NCBI GenBank assembly: GCA_015680685.1
Contig: MNCI01024217.1
Span: 49,178 to 113,177 of the forward strand
DNA: 64,000 bases
Source of the DNA: Gnetum montanum
Taxonomy: Eukaryota; Streptophyta; Gnetopsida; Gnetales; Gnetaceae
Direction: 5' to 3'
Part shown: piece by piece, positions 1 through 11,556 of the stretch
Layout: every line of letters begins with the position of its first letter
Position numbering within the stretch: the first letter of the stretch is position 1
Notes under the pieces: model-generated
Told to the model about the DNA's origin: nothing
What the model saw: only the letters and a program-made list of their open reading frames with translations
Database searches by the model: none
Program-made: the position numbers and the translations under genes

Positions 1-173
1 TGTTGGTGTCTCTTTCGATTATTTGGTTATTTTGATCATGTTTAGAACATTATAGTTTACTTTCAAGTTTTCATTTCTTATTTCACGTTGTTTTTGTTTC
101 CCCATCTGTTGCATTTTCATCCAAAATTTTATGGTCCTTGCACTTGCATGCAATTTGTAGTTTGGGGGCTAAG
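1..173 (+). mobile_element. 3' end of LTR element Z, internal region
   Basis: Noncoding, T-rich sequence that stops at a G-rich tract (161-173, TTTGGGGGCTAAG) directly before an LTR beginning TGTTGAGG. A purine-rich tract next to an LTR is the plus-strand primer of LTR retrotransposons. I therefore read this as the last part of an element whose body lies left of the window. No coding sequence is recognisable here. Confidence 0.55.
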
Positions 174-1307
174 TGTTGAGGCCAACCTCACTCATGCTAG
201 GCATAGGGCCTTGACCAACAGTAATAACATAACATTGCACTTTAAATTAGTTGCAAGATTAGAAATAGAGTTGTAGAGGTAATGTTCCCTAAAATTACAA
301 CTTGATGTGTAAACCTTTATTGAGATGCTTCTGAGTTAGTATTTGAATTTACACGGCGACTTTTTTGTGCTTACCTTTATTACCAGTAACAAGTGCCATC
401 AATTTTCTATATCAAAAGTTGTTATACTATGCATTTCACACCGTTTAAAATGTCAAATATTGGTGGTGCCAGTTTCCTGCGTAGCGTTTGGTATGGCAAA
501 GGCAGTTGGCGGTTTAGGGTTAGGGTTTCTCCCGTAGGGCCACTATAAAGGAGGCAGAGCCAGAGTTTGCAAGGACCATTTTCTGTTCTATGGCCAGTAG
601 GGTGGGGCACCGATTAGGGCCCTCACTCGCTCTAGCAGTGCCTTCCGACAGCCTTTCTTTATGCCACGTACTCCAACAATTGGCACCAAAAACATCGACA
701 GCGGAGGGGCTTTTGGGCAGTGTTCTCTCTTCTGCCGGCAGGTAGCAAATCTTGCTCTCTCTCCTGTAGGCTGGACGAGCAGCAAATCTCTCTCTCTCTC
801 CTATAGGCGGGACGAGCAGCAATGCGGGCTCGTCAACCACAAACAACACACAACGTTGCCAACCGAGCGGCTTGTCTACCGCAGCAGCAAACAACCTGCG
901 ATGGTCCCAGACAATCTCTGGACATATAGCATTAACATTATTTTGTTCTTTATTTATTTTCTTTCAAACAATAGGGACATATTTTTCTCTCTGCCATTTC
1001 CAAGTGCAGAAGCAACCGCGGTGGCAAACAACTTTTACAGTTTTCAATATTATTATTTGCATTTTATTTCGAATTATTTATTGTACTCTTTTAAATTGCC
1101 CAAATTATTTAACTTTTCAACATCTTTATTAAATTTAAATGTTTTAATATTTTGTTTTAAATATTATTATTGTTGTTTTTGTCATATGGCCCTTTCGAGC
1201 TGAGACTATTCCAGAGTTTCCATACCCATATGGGAGGCGCCATAGGCTATAGTCTCCTAAAACAAGTTTTCACAGGTGTTCACGTGTCCAAAATTTACGC
1301 ATCAACA
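174..1307 (+). mobile_element. LTR of family Z (probable 3' LTR)
   Basis: Begins TGTTGAGGCC and ends GCATCAACA, the TG...CA ends of an LTR. Its ends and first 370 bp match the reverse complement of the solo LTR at 4589-6348. It is about 600 bp shorter, so its 3' half carries a deletion or the other copy an insertion. The 5 bp on each side (CTAAG and GCCAC) differ, so it is not a solo LTR with an intact target duplication. With the purine tract on its left it is best read as the 3' LTR of an element extending off the window. A TATA-like CACTATAAAG lies at 541-550, just after a telomere-like TTTAGGGTTAGGG stretch. Confidence 0.75.
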
Positions 1308-2164
1308 GCCACTAAAATAAACTACCTTATCCCTTTTATTTTTGGGTTTATTTTGTAACCCCAGCAATGTATAAGGAGCTCAAAGGGAGCATCCAAAGCA
1401 CCACATTCTTTTGAAGCATAAACTTGAAAGTCATCTCTCTTCCTTTGTAAATTCTCTTTGACCTTCAATCCTTGAAAGCTATGATGTTAATGGTCCAAGA
1501 GCTGATTTTTTACTGAGTTTTTCACCTTAAAAGTTTTTCTCACAATAATTCTGTCTTTTTTTTTTTGCAATTCTTTTAAAAATTTAATATTATATTGATG
1601 CAAGCAACGGGGAATAACAATGACCATGGCCATAAAATATTTTCTCTCGCTGCTGCTGCTTTTACTTGGAGAAGTCATTTTGCGGCATGGCCATAGCAGC
1701 GGGGTTCTGACCAAAGTGGGTCAAATGGGGTGCATTAATACCCCAATCGGGACGCAAAAGGACTTCCCTTTACTGGGGACGTTCTTGCATGATTACGCCA
1801 CGCCCACATGCATTGCTTTTCAAAATCTGGCCAGGTTGCCCACCACAACACATTAATGCCATTGGCTCGCCGACTCTCTCAGCGCGGCTCTGTCTCTGTC
1901 TGTCTTTACTTTGCACTGGCCGGTCGCCTGCTCTGCAGTTGTGATTTGTTGTTTGGCTTTCTTTTAACGCCGAATATTCGTTGACGACCAAGGCGCATTT
2001 CTCAGGGAGTAGTTCAGGATTCGCGAACAGGCAGATTTCGGCCCGCCTTAAGTAATTCTCCAGCCTTGACCACCGACCATGAATGTGCCGCAACAGCCAC
2101 AGATCATATTTTGGACTTCAGGAGAGACGGACGAATTTTTGTTTACCCCTTGTTTTTGCAGAGC
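1308..2164. other. Unique sequence upstream of the F-box relic
   Basis: No transposon ends, RNA gene or recognisable coding region. Base composition shifts from AT-rich (to about 1600) to mixed, then GC-richer near 1870. This could include the old promoter of the downstream gene, but no promoter element can be assigned. Confidence 0.4.
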
Positions 2165-3134
2165 ATGAGCATGGCGCTGCTCATTCCGGGCCTCCCGAAC
2201 AAAATCTCGGTGCGTTGTCTGGCGAGGGTATCGCGCGCTGAGCACTGCAGAATGAGGCGCGTGTGCAGAAGCTGGAGAAACCTCATCGCGCACGGGGAGT
2301 CGCCTCTGTACCAGGAAAGATCCCACATCGGTTTCATGCAGACATCGCTGCTTTGCTTCACGATAAAACCATGGCAGCGGGTCCTGTGGCAGAAATCACA
2401 GCAACCGTTTTCCTGGACACAGGCGAAACAGTTGCAGGCAGCTACGGCTTCGTGAAAGTGTGCAGCCCCGCAGAAACGAGCCACGCCAAGCAGAAATCGT
2501 GCTGGTGCGCCACACTCTGGACCAAACAAAATCTCAACTCGGTGGCGCTCCTGGGCCGCTGGCGGAACCATCGAAACGAGCGTCAACCGTTCTACGTCCT
2601 CGATATTCTGCGTCGCCGGACCCGGCGCGGACCCAGCATAACGAACCCCACCGAAACCGGTCTTGACGTCTTCTGCGGCAACGGCAACGAAAACGACGTG
2701 GTAACGCAGCGCTACGATGTCCGGAGCAACACGTGGACGGCCATGCCGCGGTTTCAGGCGAATCGTTAAGTGGAGCGCCGGTCGTGGAAGAGTTGGGAAT
2801 GGGACGACTCCCTGCTACGCGGAAACCGCCATGTGCAGGCCGCGGTCACAAACTGGACGTCGTCCGTAAGGTAAACTGCATGTGGCTCCGTGAGAGTAAC
2901 GACGGTGGCGACGGAAGGTCTCCGGCGGAGACGGTTTCGTGTCATGAATGCGGTGGCGGTCACCGGATCTGGACCTCCTGCGTGGTGGGTTTGGCGGACG
3001 ATAAGGTGGCGGTTGTGTTCGAGGCGATTGGCAAGAGATTTCAGGTTTACTCCGTGGACGTGGATCGTGGCTTTTTTTGGGTGTCCGTTCCCGCAAGTGC
3101 CATGGCCGTGCTTCCTGTTGCTGTCAACCTGTAG
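2165..3134 (+). pseudogene. F-box/kelch-repeat protein pseudogene
   Basis: F-box/kelch proteins are substrate adaptors of SCF ubiquitin ligases: the F-box binds SKP1 and the kelch propeller binds the target. From the ATG at 2165 the reading frame opens with an F-box (LIPGLPNKISVRCLARV, then RVCRSWRNLI, about 2174-2290). Near 2335 the frame shifts; the second frame carries a kelch-like blade (ENDVVTQRYDVRSNTWTAM, about 2675-2750). Near 2750 it shifts again; the third frame runs to a stop at 3134 with KRFQVYSVDVDRG. About 320 codons remain, shorter than a usual 350-450-residue member, and blades are missing. It is much richer in GC than its surroundings. The F-box is secure; the kelch part is moderately supported. 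Two frameshifts make a functional product unlikely. Confidence 0.7.
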
Positions 3135-4583
3135 CTGCTTGGCTGCCTGGCTAGCTTAGCTTAGCTTTTCTTTTCTTTTCGTTCCCTCAAATTGGGAGCT
3201 TTGTCACGATGAGACTGATTCTTTGAATTTTCGTTTACACATCACAACCAACTTGTGTATGAAACTGCATCTGATACTGAATTTCAGCGCCGGAAATGTT
3301 ATTACAGCCGTGTAATCCTATGAGCATCCTTCGGATTTTCGAGCTTTCAATTTTATCCACCAATGTATGCATAATGTGTATAGACGGTCTTGGAATTTGG
3401 CAATTTGCGGGCTCCAGCGCAACATTTGGAAAGCGCAAATGAAATGCGGTAGCTGAGAAAAAAATTAAAACGCAGAGAAAATAATTTGCATTCCAGTGAT
3501 TGCCCGTGAACATAAGGATGCAGGTTTTTCTACAGAAGGCAAAGGGCATGAAAACAGATCATGGTATTTTCAGTAGCTGCAAAGGCTGAACCCAGTTATT
3601 TTGGGTTGTGCGTTAAGTTTGAGGCCCGACGTACGTAAATGCCAAAATGCTTCCCAATTGTTAACATTTTATCAAGGTTAAGGTTTGATTCTGTTTATAA
3701 AGAATTGGGCCACGTTATGGAAGGGCAATGAAAATTACTTATCACATTCTGCAAGATATTTCATACTTCACCTTCTTTAAATAATAAAATTTAGTTTATT
3801 TTTAAACTGCGTCCCTACTTGCACTGTGCATGTAAGTAACAAAATTGTTTTTCGCACTCAGTACACAAATAATAACAATCCGCTTCGTTTACGATCAATC
3901 CGCTTCAGCCTGACCCGATATCTGAGGTTTTCATTTGAAGGGTGATTTCTTATGCACTTTTTTATTGATAGATACCTTTTTTGTCCTTCAATTTGTTTAT
4001 TCTAATGAATATATAATAAATTAAAAATTATTAGTTACATTTAAATATAAATAACATTAATCAAAAGTAAATCATAGGAGCTTATCCTCTCTCGGGCATT
4101 CGCCTTCTTTTAAAAACACCTTAATATAAGGATACATGAATTGCATTTTATAGATAAAAGATTAATTTTGAAATTAAAATTAAAGTTTTATTACATTTAA
4201 AGACTCATAGAATTTACTAGACAAATATTGCATTTTCATGCAAAATAAAGATAAACTCTACAAATTGATGAAGCATTCACATGTATAGCAAAAACAAATT
4301 AAGTTTTTCACTGAAACATGATAAGTTGTGTCAAATGGGTAGTCATCCCACAAAAAAGTAACACATGTAACTCATCTTCAAGGGCTTCAAAGGTTCCTAA
4401 TTGCATAACATATAAATATGCTCTTCTCAAGTGAATTGAATCCATCTTCCACTTTCAAGTCTAAGATGATGCAAACTTAAGCAAATACTTGAGTGGAATA
4501 GCAGTCAAGCTTCTACGTCTAGTTTATTAAATCTAATGTGATGTAAATAAAATTGTTTCTTTGGCTTCAACATGAAACCACAT
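3135..4583. other. AT-rich gene-free stretch
   Basis: Low-complexity, AT-rich sequence with no ORF of note, no LTR ends and no RNA gene that I can recognise. It runs from the F-box relic to the target duplication of the solo LTR. Confidence 0.5.
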
Positions 4584-6353
4584 CTATGTGTTGATGCGTA
4601 AATTTTGGACACGCGAACACCTGTGAAAACTCGTTTTAGGAGACTATCGCCTAGGGCGCCTCCCGTATGGGTACGGAAACCCGGGAATAGTCTCAGCTGG
4701 AAAGGGGTATGTGATAATAATAATAATAATAATGAAGTCCACTAATGAAATATTCTTAACCATATGTATAACAACATTAATGAAAATAAAATTCTGTTAA
4801 TAAACTGGTAGTAAAGATGCACAACCTTTCATATGTCTGTAACATCAGACTTCAAGATTATGCTATAAAAATTCAATTCCTCAGAGCTTAAACAATATGT
4901 GATCCCCTGTGCATTTTACGGAGAAATCATAATGGTGAAAGTCTATCTTAAATTACTTCTCTGACTCTAGGTTGACTAAAAATTTTAAAAGATTGTCGTG
5001 ACTAACAAGTAAAACTCATTCCTTCAGTACTCTAGAGACGTTGATTTCGTCACACACAACACCACTCCAAAGCAACGACTATTTGGAATTTAGATACTTA
5101 AACAATTTGTAGTATATTAGAAAATGGCACATTGCTAACAACAAATGCAGTTACCGAATTTTAACAAGCAGATTGCACATAAGCATAAATTAAATACTGG
5201 CCAATGGCGATGATGTTGTCACTGAGGATGAAACATTTTTGGTAGTGTTACCATAGATAGAAACTTATACTTGCTACTGTGCTACAAATGCAGGCAACAA
5301 AACTATACTTATCAGGGCAACATAATGAAACAGGGCAACACAACGAGACCATAAGGAGTTTCCCAATTGAAAATGATTTACGAGTTGAAGAATGCAATAT
5401 ATTAGTATCTAAGAATTTGAAGATCTGAAAGCCGGAAAAAAAACTACTCTTTGAATTATAAAAAATAATGAAAGTTTAAGCATTAAAAAAGTTTAAAATT
5501 AGTGCATAGAGTGATATACGATACAATGTACCGGTAACATGTTCTGAAATGCTGAAAATATTAAATATCTGTAATTGAAAATGCCAAACTTTTTGATATT
5601 GCTATATGTTGCTGAGATACAGGTGTGGTTGCAGCCATCGGTGCATCTGTCACATCCTGCTCACTCGCTACAGGCGTCTGCCGTTACCCTTGCATCCAAA
5701 GAGAAGGCCACCATCTGTAGGTGTGTTGCTGTCAGAGGTGCACTGCTCGCAGCAACAAGAGGCTAAAATATGGGTTGCATGTGGCCAGATAAAATAGAAG
5801 AATAAAATAAAACAATGGCTGCTGATGGACATGCACTGCCAGCCACTACATGTTTCAAAAAGAAAGATTGGCAACTAGACCCTGTTGCCAATTCCAGAGA
5901 TTGTTGTTTCTTGCTGCCCCCTCTCTCCTCTCCTATTGTTCTTACCCTTTCCTCTTCATAGTGGCCCTGCGGGAGAAACCCTAACCCTAAACCGTCTATT
6001 TCTGTTAACTTCATTTGCCATGCCAAACGCTACGCGAAAAACTACCGCCACCAATATTTGACATTTGAAACAATGTGAAATGCATAGAATAACAACTTTT
6101 GATATAGGAAATCAATGGCACTTGTTAAGGGTAATAAGGATAAGCACAAAAAAAAATCACTATTTAAATTCAAATACTATATGAACTTAGAAGCATCTCA
6201 ATAGAGGTCTACACATCAAGTTGTAATTTTAGGGAACATTACCTCTACAACTCTATATCTAACCTTGCAACTAATTTAAAGTGCAATTGTTATGTTATTA
6301 CTGTTTGTCAAGGTCCTATGCCTAGCATGGGTGAGGTTGGCCTCAACACTATG
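4584..6353 (-). mobile_element. Solo LTR of family Z with 5-bp target duplication
   Basis: The LTR itself is 4589-6348 (1760 bp). On the plus strand it begins TGTTGATGCG and ends GGCCTCAACA, the exact inverse of the copy at 174-1307. It is flanked by identical 5-bp repeats, CTATG at 4584-4588 and CTATG at 6349-6353. LTR ends plus a 5-bp duplication with no internal region is the signature of unequal recombination between the two LTRs of a once complete element. A TAA microsatellite sits at about 4709-4735 and a telomere-like block (AACCCTAACCCTAAACC) at about 5980. Confidence 0.9.
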
Positions 6354-6413
6354 TTAAAACCATGATGATACAACACTTAGGACTCACTAAGAGGTCAGTA
6401 ATCCTTTTACTAC

Positions 6414-7227
6414 TGATGAGCGGCAAGGTACCTCTACGCCCAACCATACGAATCACAAGCATTCATGTGCAATCCAATCGAATTTCACAGAATGTAATTA
6501 CTAAGTATGCTAGAGGTAAACAGTGTGTGCATGTTGTTTGTTCATTGTCTTCCTAGTCCCACTTGTGGAATGCAATTGTATGATTAAGTGTGACTGAGGC
6601 ATATGATTTTTATTGTTTTGTGTTTTTATGGAATTACTCACCTAAAACAAGAATAAAAGTAAGAGTGATTAAAAATAAAAGTGATTAATTGCTAAGGAAA
6701 CTAAAGTCTAATCTAGCCTAACATAAGTAACCGTTCCCACTTCCCAGACACATCCTGAACTTCGTGCAAACACTACTGGGCTATCAAACGCTAATCATTT
6801 TTGAGCTACTAAGTGTCACATGTATGCTTCAAGGGGTTGTGCTTGTGTAATTTAAAAATTTGCTTAATTGATCAAAATAAATTGCTATGCTAATAACAAG
6901 AATGTAAATTGTATAAAATAAAATAAAATATAAATGTGTAAGAAAACAAATCTCAAGTGCTGCAAGGATGAATTAAAGAGCTCATCTTTATTGCCAACAC
7001 AATGTTGTGCTTAGGTACATCAATGCTTGAATAAAGATCCATTCACTCTTAGACCTTTTGCTACAGGCACTTGGAAAATATTCTAATTTTCAAATAGATA
7101 GACTACAAGAGTTTCACTACTTGACTCCTAAAAACATGCTTCCAATTGTGCACCTAGGCGCTATATTTATAGACCTAGGAGTAACCCGAAAATAACCTCT
7201 CTAATAATTAGAGTAACTGCTTTATCA
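6414..7227 (-). mobile_element. 3' LTR of Athila-like element C
   Basis: Begins TGATGAGCGGCAAGGTACC, the inverted 3' end shared by all Athila-like LTRs in this window, and ends TTTATCA at 7227, next to an inverted purine tract (TATCCCCATGATTG). Length is 814 bp. The TATA region (TATATTTATAG, near 7160 on this strand) lies only about 60 bp from the 5' end. The GATATC-rich repeat block found at that place in the A, B, D and E LTRs is absent. The partner 5' LTR of C is not in the window. Confidence 0.75.
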
Positions 7228-7388
7228 TATCCCCATGATTGAATGAAAACTTTTCCTTTAGTATAGAAGAAGAGAAACAAGTTCTTTACAAAATATATTA
7301 GGGGGGTGTGGACTTATTTGACTAACATGCAGTGTGACATAGAGAAAATAGTCAAATATAGAAGTGCTCAAGCATACAATATTACAAT
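7228..7388 (-). mobile_element. Element C internal region, fragment 1
   Basis: Starts with the inverted polypurine tract of C and matches the start of the element E interior at 50899-50960 (ATGAAAACTT.., then TTTACAAAATAT). It stops at ACAAT (7384-7388), where composite A/B is inserted. The sequence continues at 38615 after the insertion. Confidence 0.75.
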
Positions 7389-7414
7389 TGATGAATCATA
7401 ATTTGTTAGGTGCT

Positions 7415-7545
7415 GATATTGCACCCTTGACATCAGACCCTTGACGTCAGACCATTGATATCAGACCCCTGATATCAAGTGATGAACTATGATATCACGT
7501 ACACGATATCACAGCCACCACGTGATATTGCATATGTGATATCAC
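7415..7545. repeat. 14-bp repeat and GATATC palindrome cluster in the A LTR
   Basis: Tandem 14-bp units (GACATCAGACCCTT type) start at 7415, 7429, 7443 and 7457, with a partial fifth. They are followed by looser copies of GATATCAC and CACGATATC to about 7545. The cluster ends about 15 bp before the TATA box, the place expected for an LTR enhancer. Confidence 0.8.
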
Positions 7546-7560
7546 ATCCTACCTCATCTT

Positions 7561-7570
7561 CTATAAATAA
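7561..7570 (+). promoter_or_regulatory. LTR TATA box
   Basis: CTATAAATAA lies directly downstream of the GATATC cluster. The same core recurs at equivalent positions in the D LTRs (about 39440 and 45652). Transcription of element A would start a few tens of bases to the right. Confidence 0.6.
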
Positions 7571-8287
7571 GAGGTAGTGCCCTTGGTTCAAGACAGTTAG
7601 ATTTGGATCCTTAGCCAGACTCTTGCAGTTTTTTCATTCTAGAGTTAGAATTATTTCTGTGTGCCTACAATAGGAGTCATAGAGTGAATGGATCTTTATT
7701 CGAGCAATTTGTACCTAAGCACAATTTTGTGTATGGCAATAAAGATGAAATTTATGATAAACTTTGTAGCATACAAATTAAGCTAATTAGTAATTAATGA
7801 TTATTTAACGCTTTCCTAGTTAATTAATATCTCTCTCAACCTTCAACCTTCTTAGTTAATTACACTCAATATGATTGCTTCGAGCATGCGTGTAGTGCTT
7901 GGTAACCCAGTAACGATTAACGTTTGGTAACCCCAACAACGTTGCACTAGTTTAGGATGTGTACGTCAAGTGGGAATGGATACTGGTGTTAGGAACATTT
8001 AGAACTTAATTAATGAATAGTTAATGTAAGTTAGCCACTTAGTTCTTTCTCCCTCTCCTTTATTAGCAAAAGACATAAAAAAATACAAAAGCTATAAAAA
8101 TCATATACCTCAAGCTTACTTAACCATACAACCATGAAAATACAAGTAAGTTTGAGAAGACAATGATTGATTAACCCTAAGTGTTCCATTAAGCGCATAA
8201 GCACTTGGTCCTTGGAGTTCAACCAAATCATACGTGAAATGCCCATATTCGTATGGTTGAGTGTAGGGGTACCTTGCCACTCATCAT

Positions 8288-8305
8288 TGGCACCGTTGTC
8301 GGGGA
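8288..8305 (+). other. Primer-binding site of element A
   Basis: TGGCACCGTTGTCGGGGA begins two bases after the LTR end. It matches, with two or three changes, the tRNA-Asp-complementary site typical of Athila/Tat elements (TGGCGCCGTTGCCGGGGA). Confidence 0.85.
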
Positions 8306-8429
8306 CTTAGTTGTTTGTGCACTGCATAGAACATAGGAAATCATTCATATCATTGGAACATTAGAACGAACCCTTAGGATTAATCAAAGAAAGATGAGAC
8401 AACAATACATGCACACCGAACAAGACAAG

Positions 8430-10850
8430 ATGTCTTCTTCTTCACATAAGAGCACTTCACCGCCTAGGACTAACGTAAGAGGCAGTCAGCAACATAATAC
8501 ACATAACTAGGATCCACCAATTCCTCAATAGTTTTATGTGGTTTATACTCATCCCAATGAGTATGTACCAGATTTCACCTTTATTCCCCACCAAGACGAA
8601 CAACTATGTTGGAGAGACTTGAAGGGTAACATAGTGTTGCCTCTAAACTGATAAATTCCCAACATGTTCCTTCGTGCTCTCACATGAATAGGCATGCCGC
8701 TTTTATACGCAGAATACATTGCATGCGATCATGACTTAAGGGACTATCATCCCATAGAAGTGCAATGTCAAAGGGACTTGCAATAGGAGAGATAACATAC
8801 ATCTTTGAAGGGTAAATGGCCCCATGACGCTCCACATGTTTTGAGTGAAATTGAGGATTGTGAACTTGCTTCAATAGGTTCCCCACGAAATGATGTTCCT
8901 TCTCATAACATTAGTCAGGGGGTGGTGTATTAGAACCTCCATCCTACTATTCACAAGCCTAGTTCTGATACCCATGAACACGAAGTTTTCAACGAAGAAA
9001 CACGAACACACGATAAGGACGGATGTTCTGATCATGATCACGATTGAGGTCAAGACCACTGAAGAGAAGGTAGAAAACACCATCATGGTGATGGTTCTCC
9101 TTCTTCTTCATCTTCATCGTCATCTTCACCCTCTCCTTCAGTGTCCAGACGTAGTCATAGGGAAACCAATCATGAGGATGAGGGGAAATGACATGAAACT
9201 CATCGATGAGATAGTTGAGAATAAGGACAAGGGTACTCTAAAAAATCAAGGCATAGAAGAAGGGAGAGTAGGGAACCACGTAGATACCATAGACACTATG
9301 AACGAGATGATCACAAAGAACCCCTACTTGCAACTAGGAGCATGCTAAATATAACGGAGGCCGTAAGAGTTCCTACAAGGCACCAAAAGGATAGTAGGAT
9401 CAAGAGGTTAGACATGAACAACATCCCATGATTTGAAGGGGGATACAATGCTGATCCTCAAAATCATTTACAAGAATTCCACGATGCATGTGCCTTGCAA
9501 AACATAGAAAACAAATGGCAAAAACTGAATTTGTTCCCAAGGATACTAATAAAAGAAGCTGAAAGCTGGTATTGGTCCTTGGAACCAGAATCCATTCAGA
9601 GGTGGAGTAAAATGTTAGAACTATTCAATGATAAGTACCAAACATACTTCCAAGTATCTAACCTGTAGAAGCAAATCCAAGGATGGAAGCAAGGAAATCA
9701 TGAACCCTTGGATGCTGCCATGGGCTACTATTATGCACGGTTACATCGTTGCCCTGGCTATAGTTATTCGCAGTGGAATCAACTATACCATCTCATGGAT
9801 GGACTTAGGCATGAAACAAGAAGAACCCTTGGGATGTATGCCCAAGAAAGGGTATCAGAGCTTAGGTCTCATCAAATTCATAGACTGCTAGAGCAAGTTG
9901 CCAAAGAAGAAAGTGAGCTACAAAAGAGAGAAAGTGTGGAAAAATACAACCAAGATCCTTCCCTCCAAAAAAGAGTAGCGAGATTTTGTGAGGAGGAAGA
10001 AGAGTCACCACTCAAAGAGATGGTGAATAGGAAAACCTTGCCTCTCCAAAAGTTAACATTAGAAGTATCGGCAAAGGTAGATGAAATGTGGGACTCTCTA
10101 AATAGTAGGGTTGAAACTATTCTTAAAATTGTAGAGTCTAGGGAGCGAGGTAGTGATCGCGACAAAAAGAAAAAGAGAGAAGTGGAAAATGCACATAACA
10201 AGGGTAAGGGAAAAATGGTCATCACAGAAGAGGTTGTGGATTCAAACATGGACAATGATAGTGGATGCAAAATATGCCAATATGACCATCCTAAGGGATG
10301 TTGTTGAGTGATCTCACATCTACAAGAGTTTGGGATGTATGCACTCAACCCATGACTAAATAAATGGCAAGCACCCCGATAGTTACCTTATCCCCAAGGT
10401 AATCTAAGAAAGTTCCACCAACAACATCAACAATGGCAATACCCACAGTCATGGGGGATGCCACCACCAAGGCAACAATACCCATACCAGCAACTTGACC
10501 CATATGGCTACTACACGCAGCATCCAATCTCTCCATGTGACTCTGTTAGTCACGTTACACCACAACATCACTACCAAGCCCATGAATATTATAAAAATCC
10601 TTCTCCTATGGGAGATAACCCACAAATATACCATCCTTTAAATCCATCTGCAGTTCTCACACCAATAGCTCCATTACCACCTGTTCCAACAATGCAAGGG
10701 GAACTCCCTACTCAACTGCAGTAACGTAATGCCACAAGGGCTATAAATCCTAAACCCACTGTTGGTTATGACAACCATATGAAGAAAATACCTTTATTCA
10801 AAACCAACAATCCAACCAACCCTTACAACCACAAGAAGTTGAACATCTAA
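8430..10850 (+). pseudogene. gag: gag of element A, broken by stops
   Basis: Gag forms the virus-like particle that packages element RNA. One reading frame from the ATG at 8430 (MSSSSHKST) to about 10850 can be followed past many in-frame stops. In order it shows a basic His/Arg-rich region (about 9050-9330), the retrotransposon gag core (NADPQNHLQEFHDACALQNI, near 9450; SWYWSLEPESIQRW near 9570), a long charged helix region and a short zinc-knuckle-like CKICQYDHPKGCC (about 10265). A Pro/Gln/Tyr-rich tail (QQYPYQQLDPYGYY) follows. The same order is seen in elements C, D and E. Stops replace Gln or Arg codons in several places, which fits decay of a methylated repeat. Confidence 0.8.
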
Positions 10851-10917
10851 ACACCTCCCATCAAATAAAGCTTTAGAGGTCCCTTCGAACCAAACATCGA
10901 GCTCAATGCATACGGTT

Positions 10918-11457
10918 ATGTTAACACATGTCATTACTGACTGGATCAAGGTTGGCCACCTTCCCAGGAAATTCGCTGATCCTAGAAGCTCTCTAATCTA
11001 TCTCCAACTCACTAGGAATGAGCCATGCAAAGCTCTTCTAGATTTAGGTTTTGGAGTCAACTTAATATCATAAGAAATACACAAAGCCTAGAACCTACCT
11101 CCACTAAAGAAGAGCAATGTTCTCCTAGACCTAGCCAATCAATCCATCACTTTTCCCTTGGGATTAGTGGAGGACATCATCACCACTGTGTGTGGGTGGT
11201 TATAGCGAGCTGATTTCCTAGTGATACAAGTGAATAACGGTAAAGGGGACTTCCCAATAATAATGGAAAGGGCATGGCTAAGTACTATAGATGCACACCT
11301 AGGAATCCACAATCTTTCCTTGAAAATATCTAGGGAGAAAACTTTTGGAAAGATCAAGAAGAAGAAGGTTCCATGCATCGCATACAGTGATACAGGGTGC
11401 AATTGCGTGCAGAGATTATGGGTTGTGCAAAGTTTAGCATTGCATGCATGCAACTAG
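10918..11457 (+). pseudogene. Aspartic protease region of element A
   Basis: Follows gag in the +1 frame. The protease motif is ALLDLGFGVNLIS near 11035, where the related element D has ALLDSGSEVNLIS. The Asp remains, but the Ser after it has changed to Leu. Downstream is a segment shared by A, C, D and E (PLGLVEDIITT, then GDFPIIMERAWLSTIDA). Several stops interrupt it. The protease would cut the Gag-Pol polyprotein. The copy is not functional. Confidence 0.7.
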
Positions 11458-11556
11458 TATGCACAAAACATTAACATACAAAAGTGCCTGTATGTAGCAG
11501 CCACACGACAAGAAGACACCCAATGGCTGATAGCTAATCAAGAGAGAAACTCACTA

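Larger units (their letters stand above)
7389..8286 (+). mobile_element. 5' LTR of Athila-like element A
   Basis: 898 bp, TGATGAATC...CACTCATCA. Preceded by the target duplication ACAAT and followed after one base by a tRNA-Asp-type primer-binding site, so this is a 5' LTR on the plus strand. The U3 has a block of GATATC-type repeats directly before a TATA box. Confidence 0.88.

Noticed and set aside
510-536. Interstitial telomere repeat (TTTAGGG)
   Set aside because: Only about two units, and both Z LTRs carry it at the same place, so it is part of the LTR.
661-1203. A 180-codon ORF on the plus strand
   Set aside because: It lies inside the Z LTR, is low-complexity towards its end, and is not preserved in the other copy.
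2143-2586. A 147-codon ORF on the minus strand
   Set aside because: It is the antisense shadow of the GC-rich F-box relic, and no domain is seen.
174-6348. A Mutator-like or foldback DNA transposon with long inverted repeats that had captured the F-box gene
   Set aside because: The arms end TG...CA, and the right arm alone has its own 5-bp CTATG duplication, so they are separate LTR copies in opposite directions.
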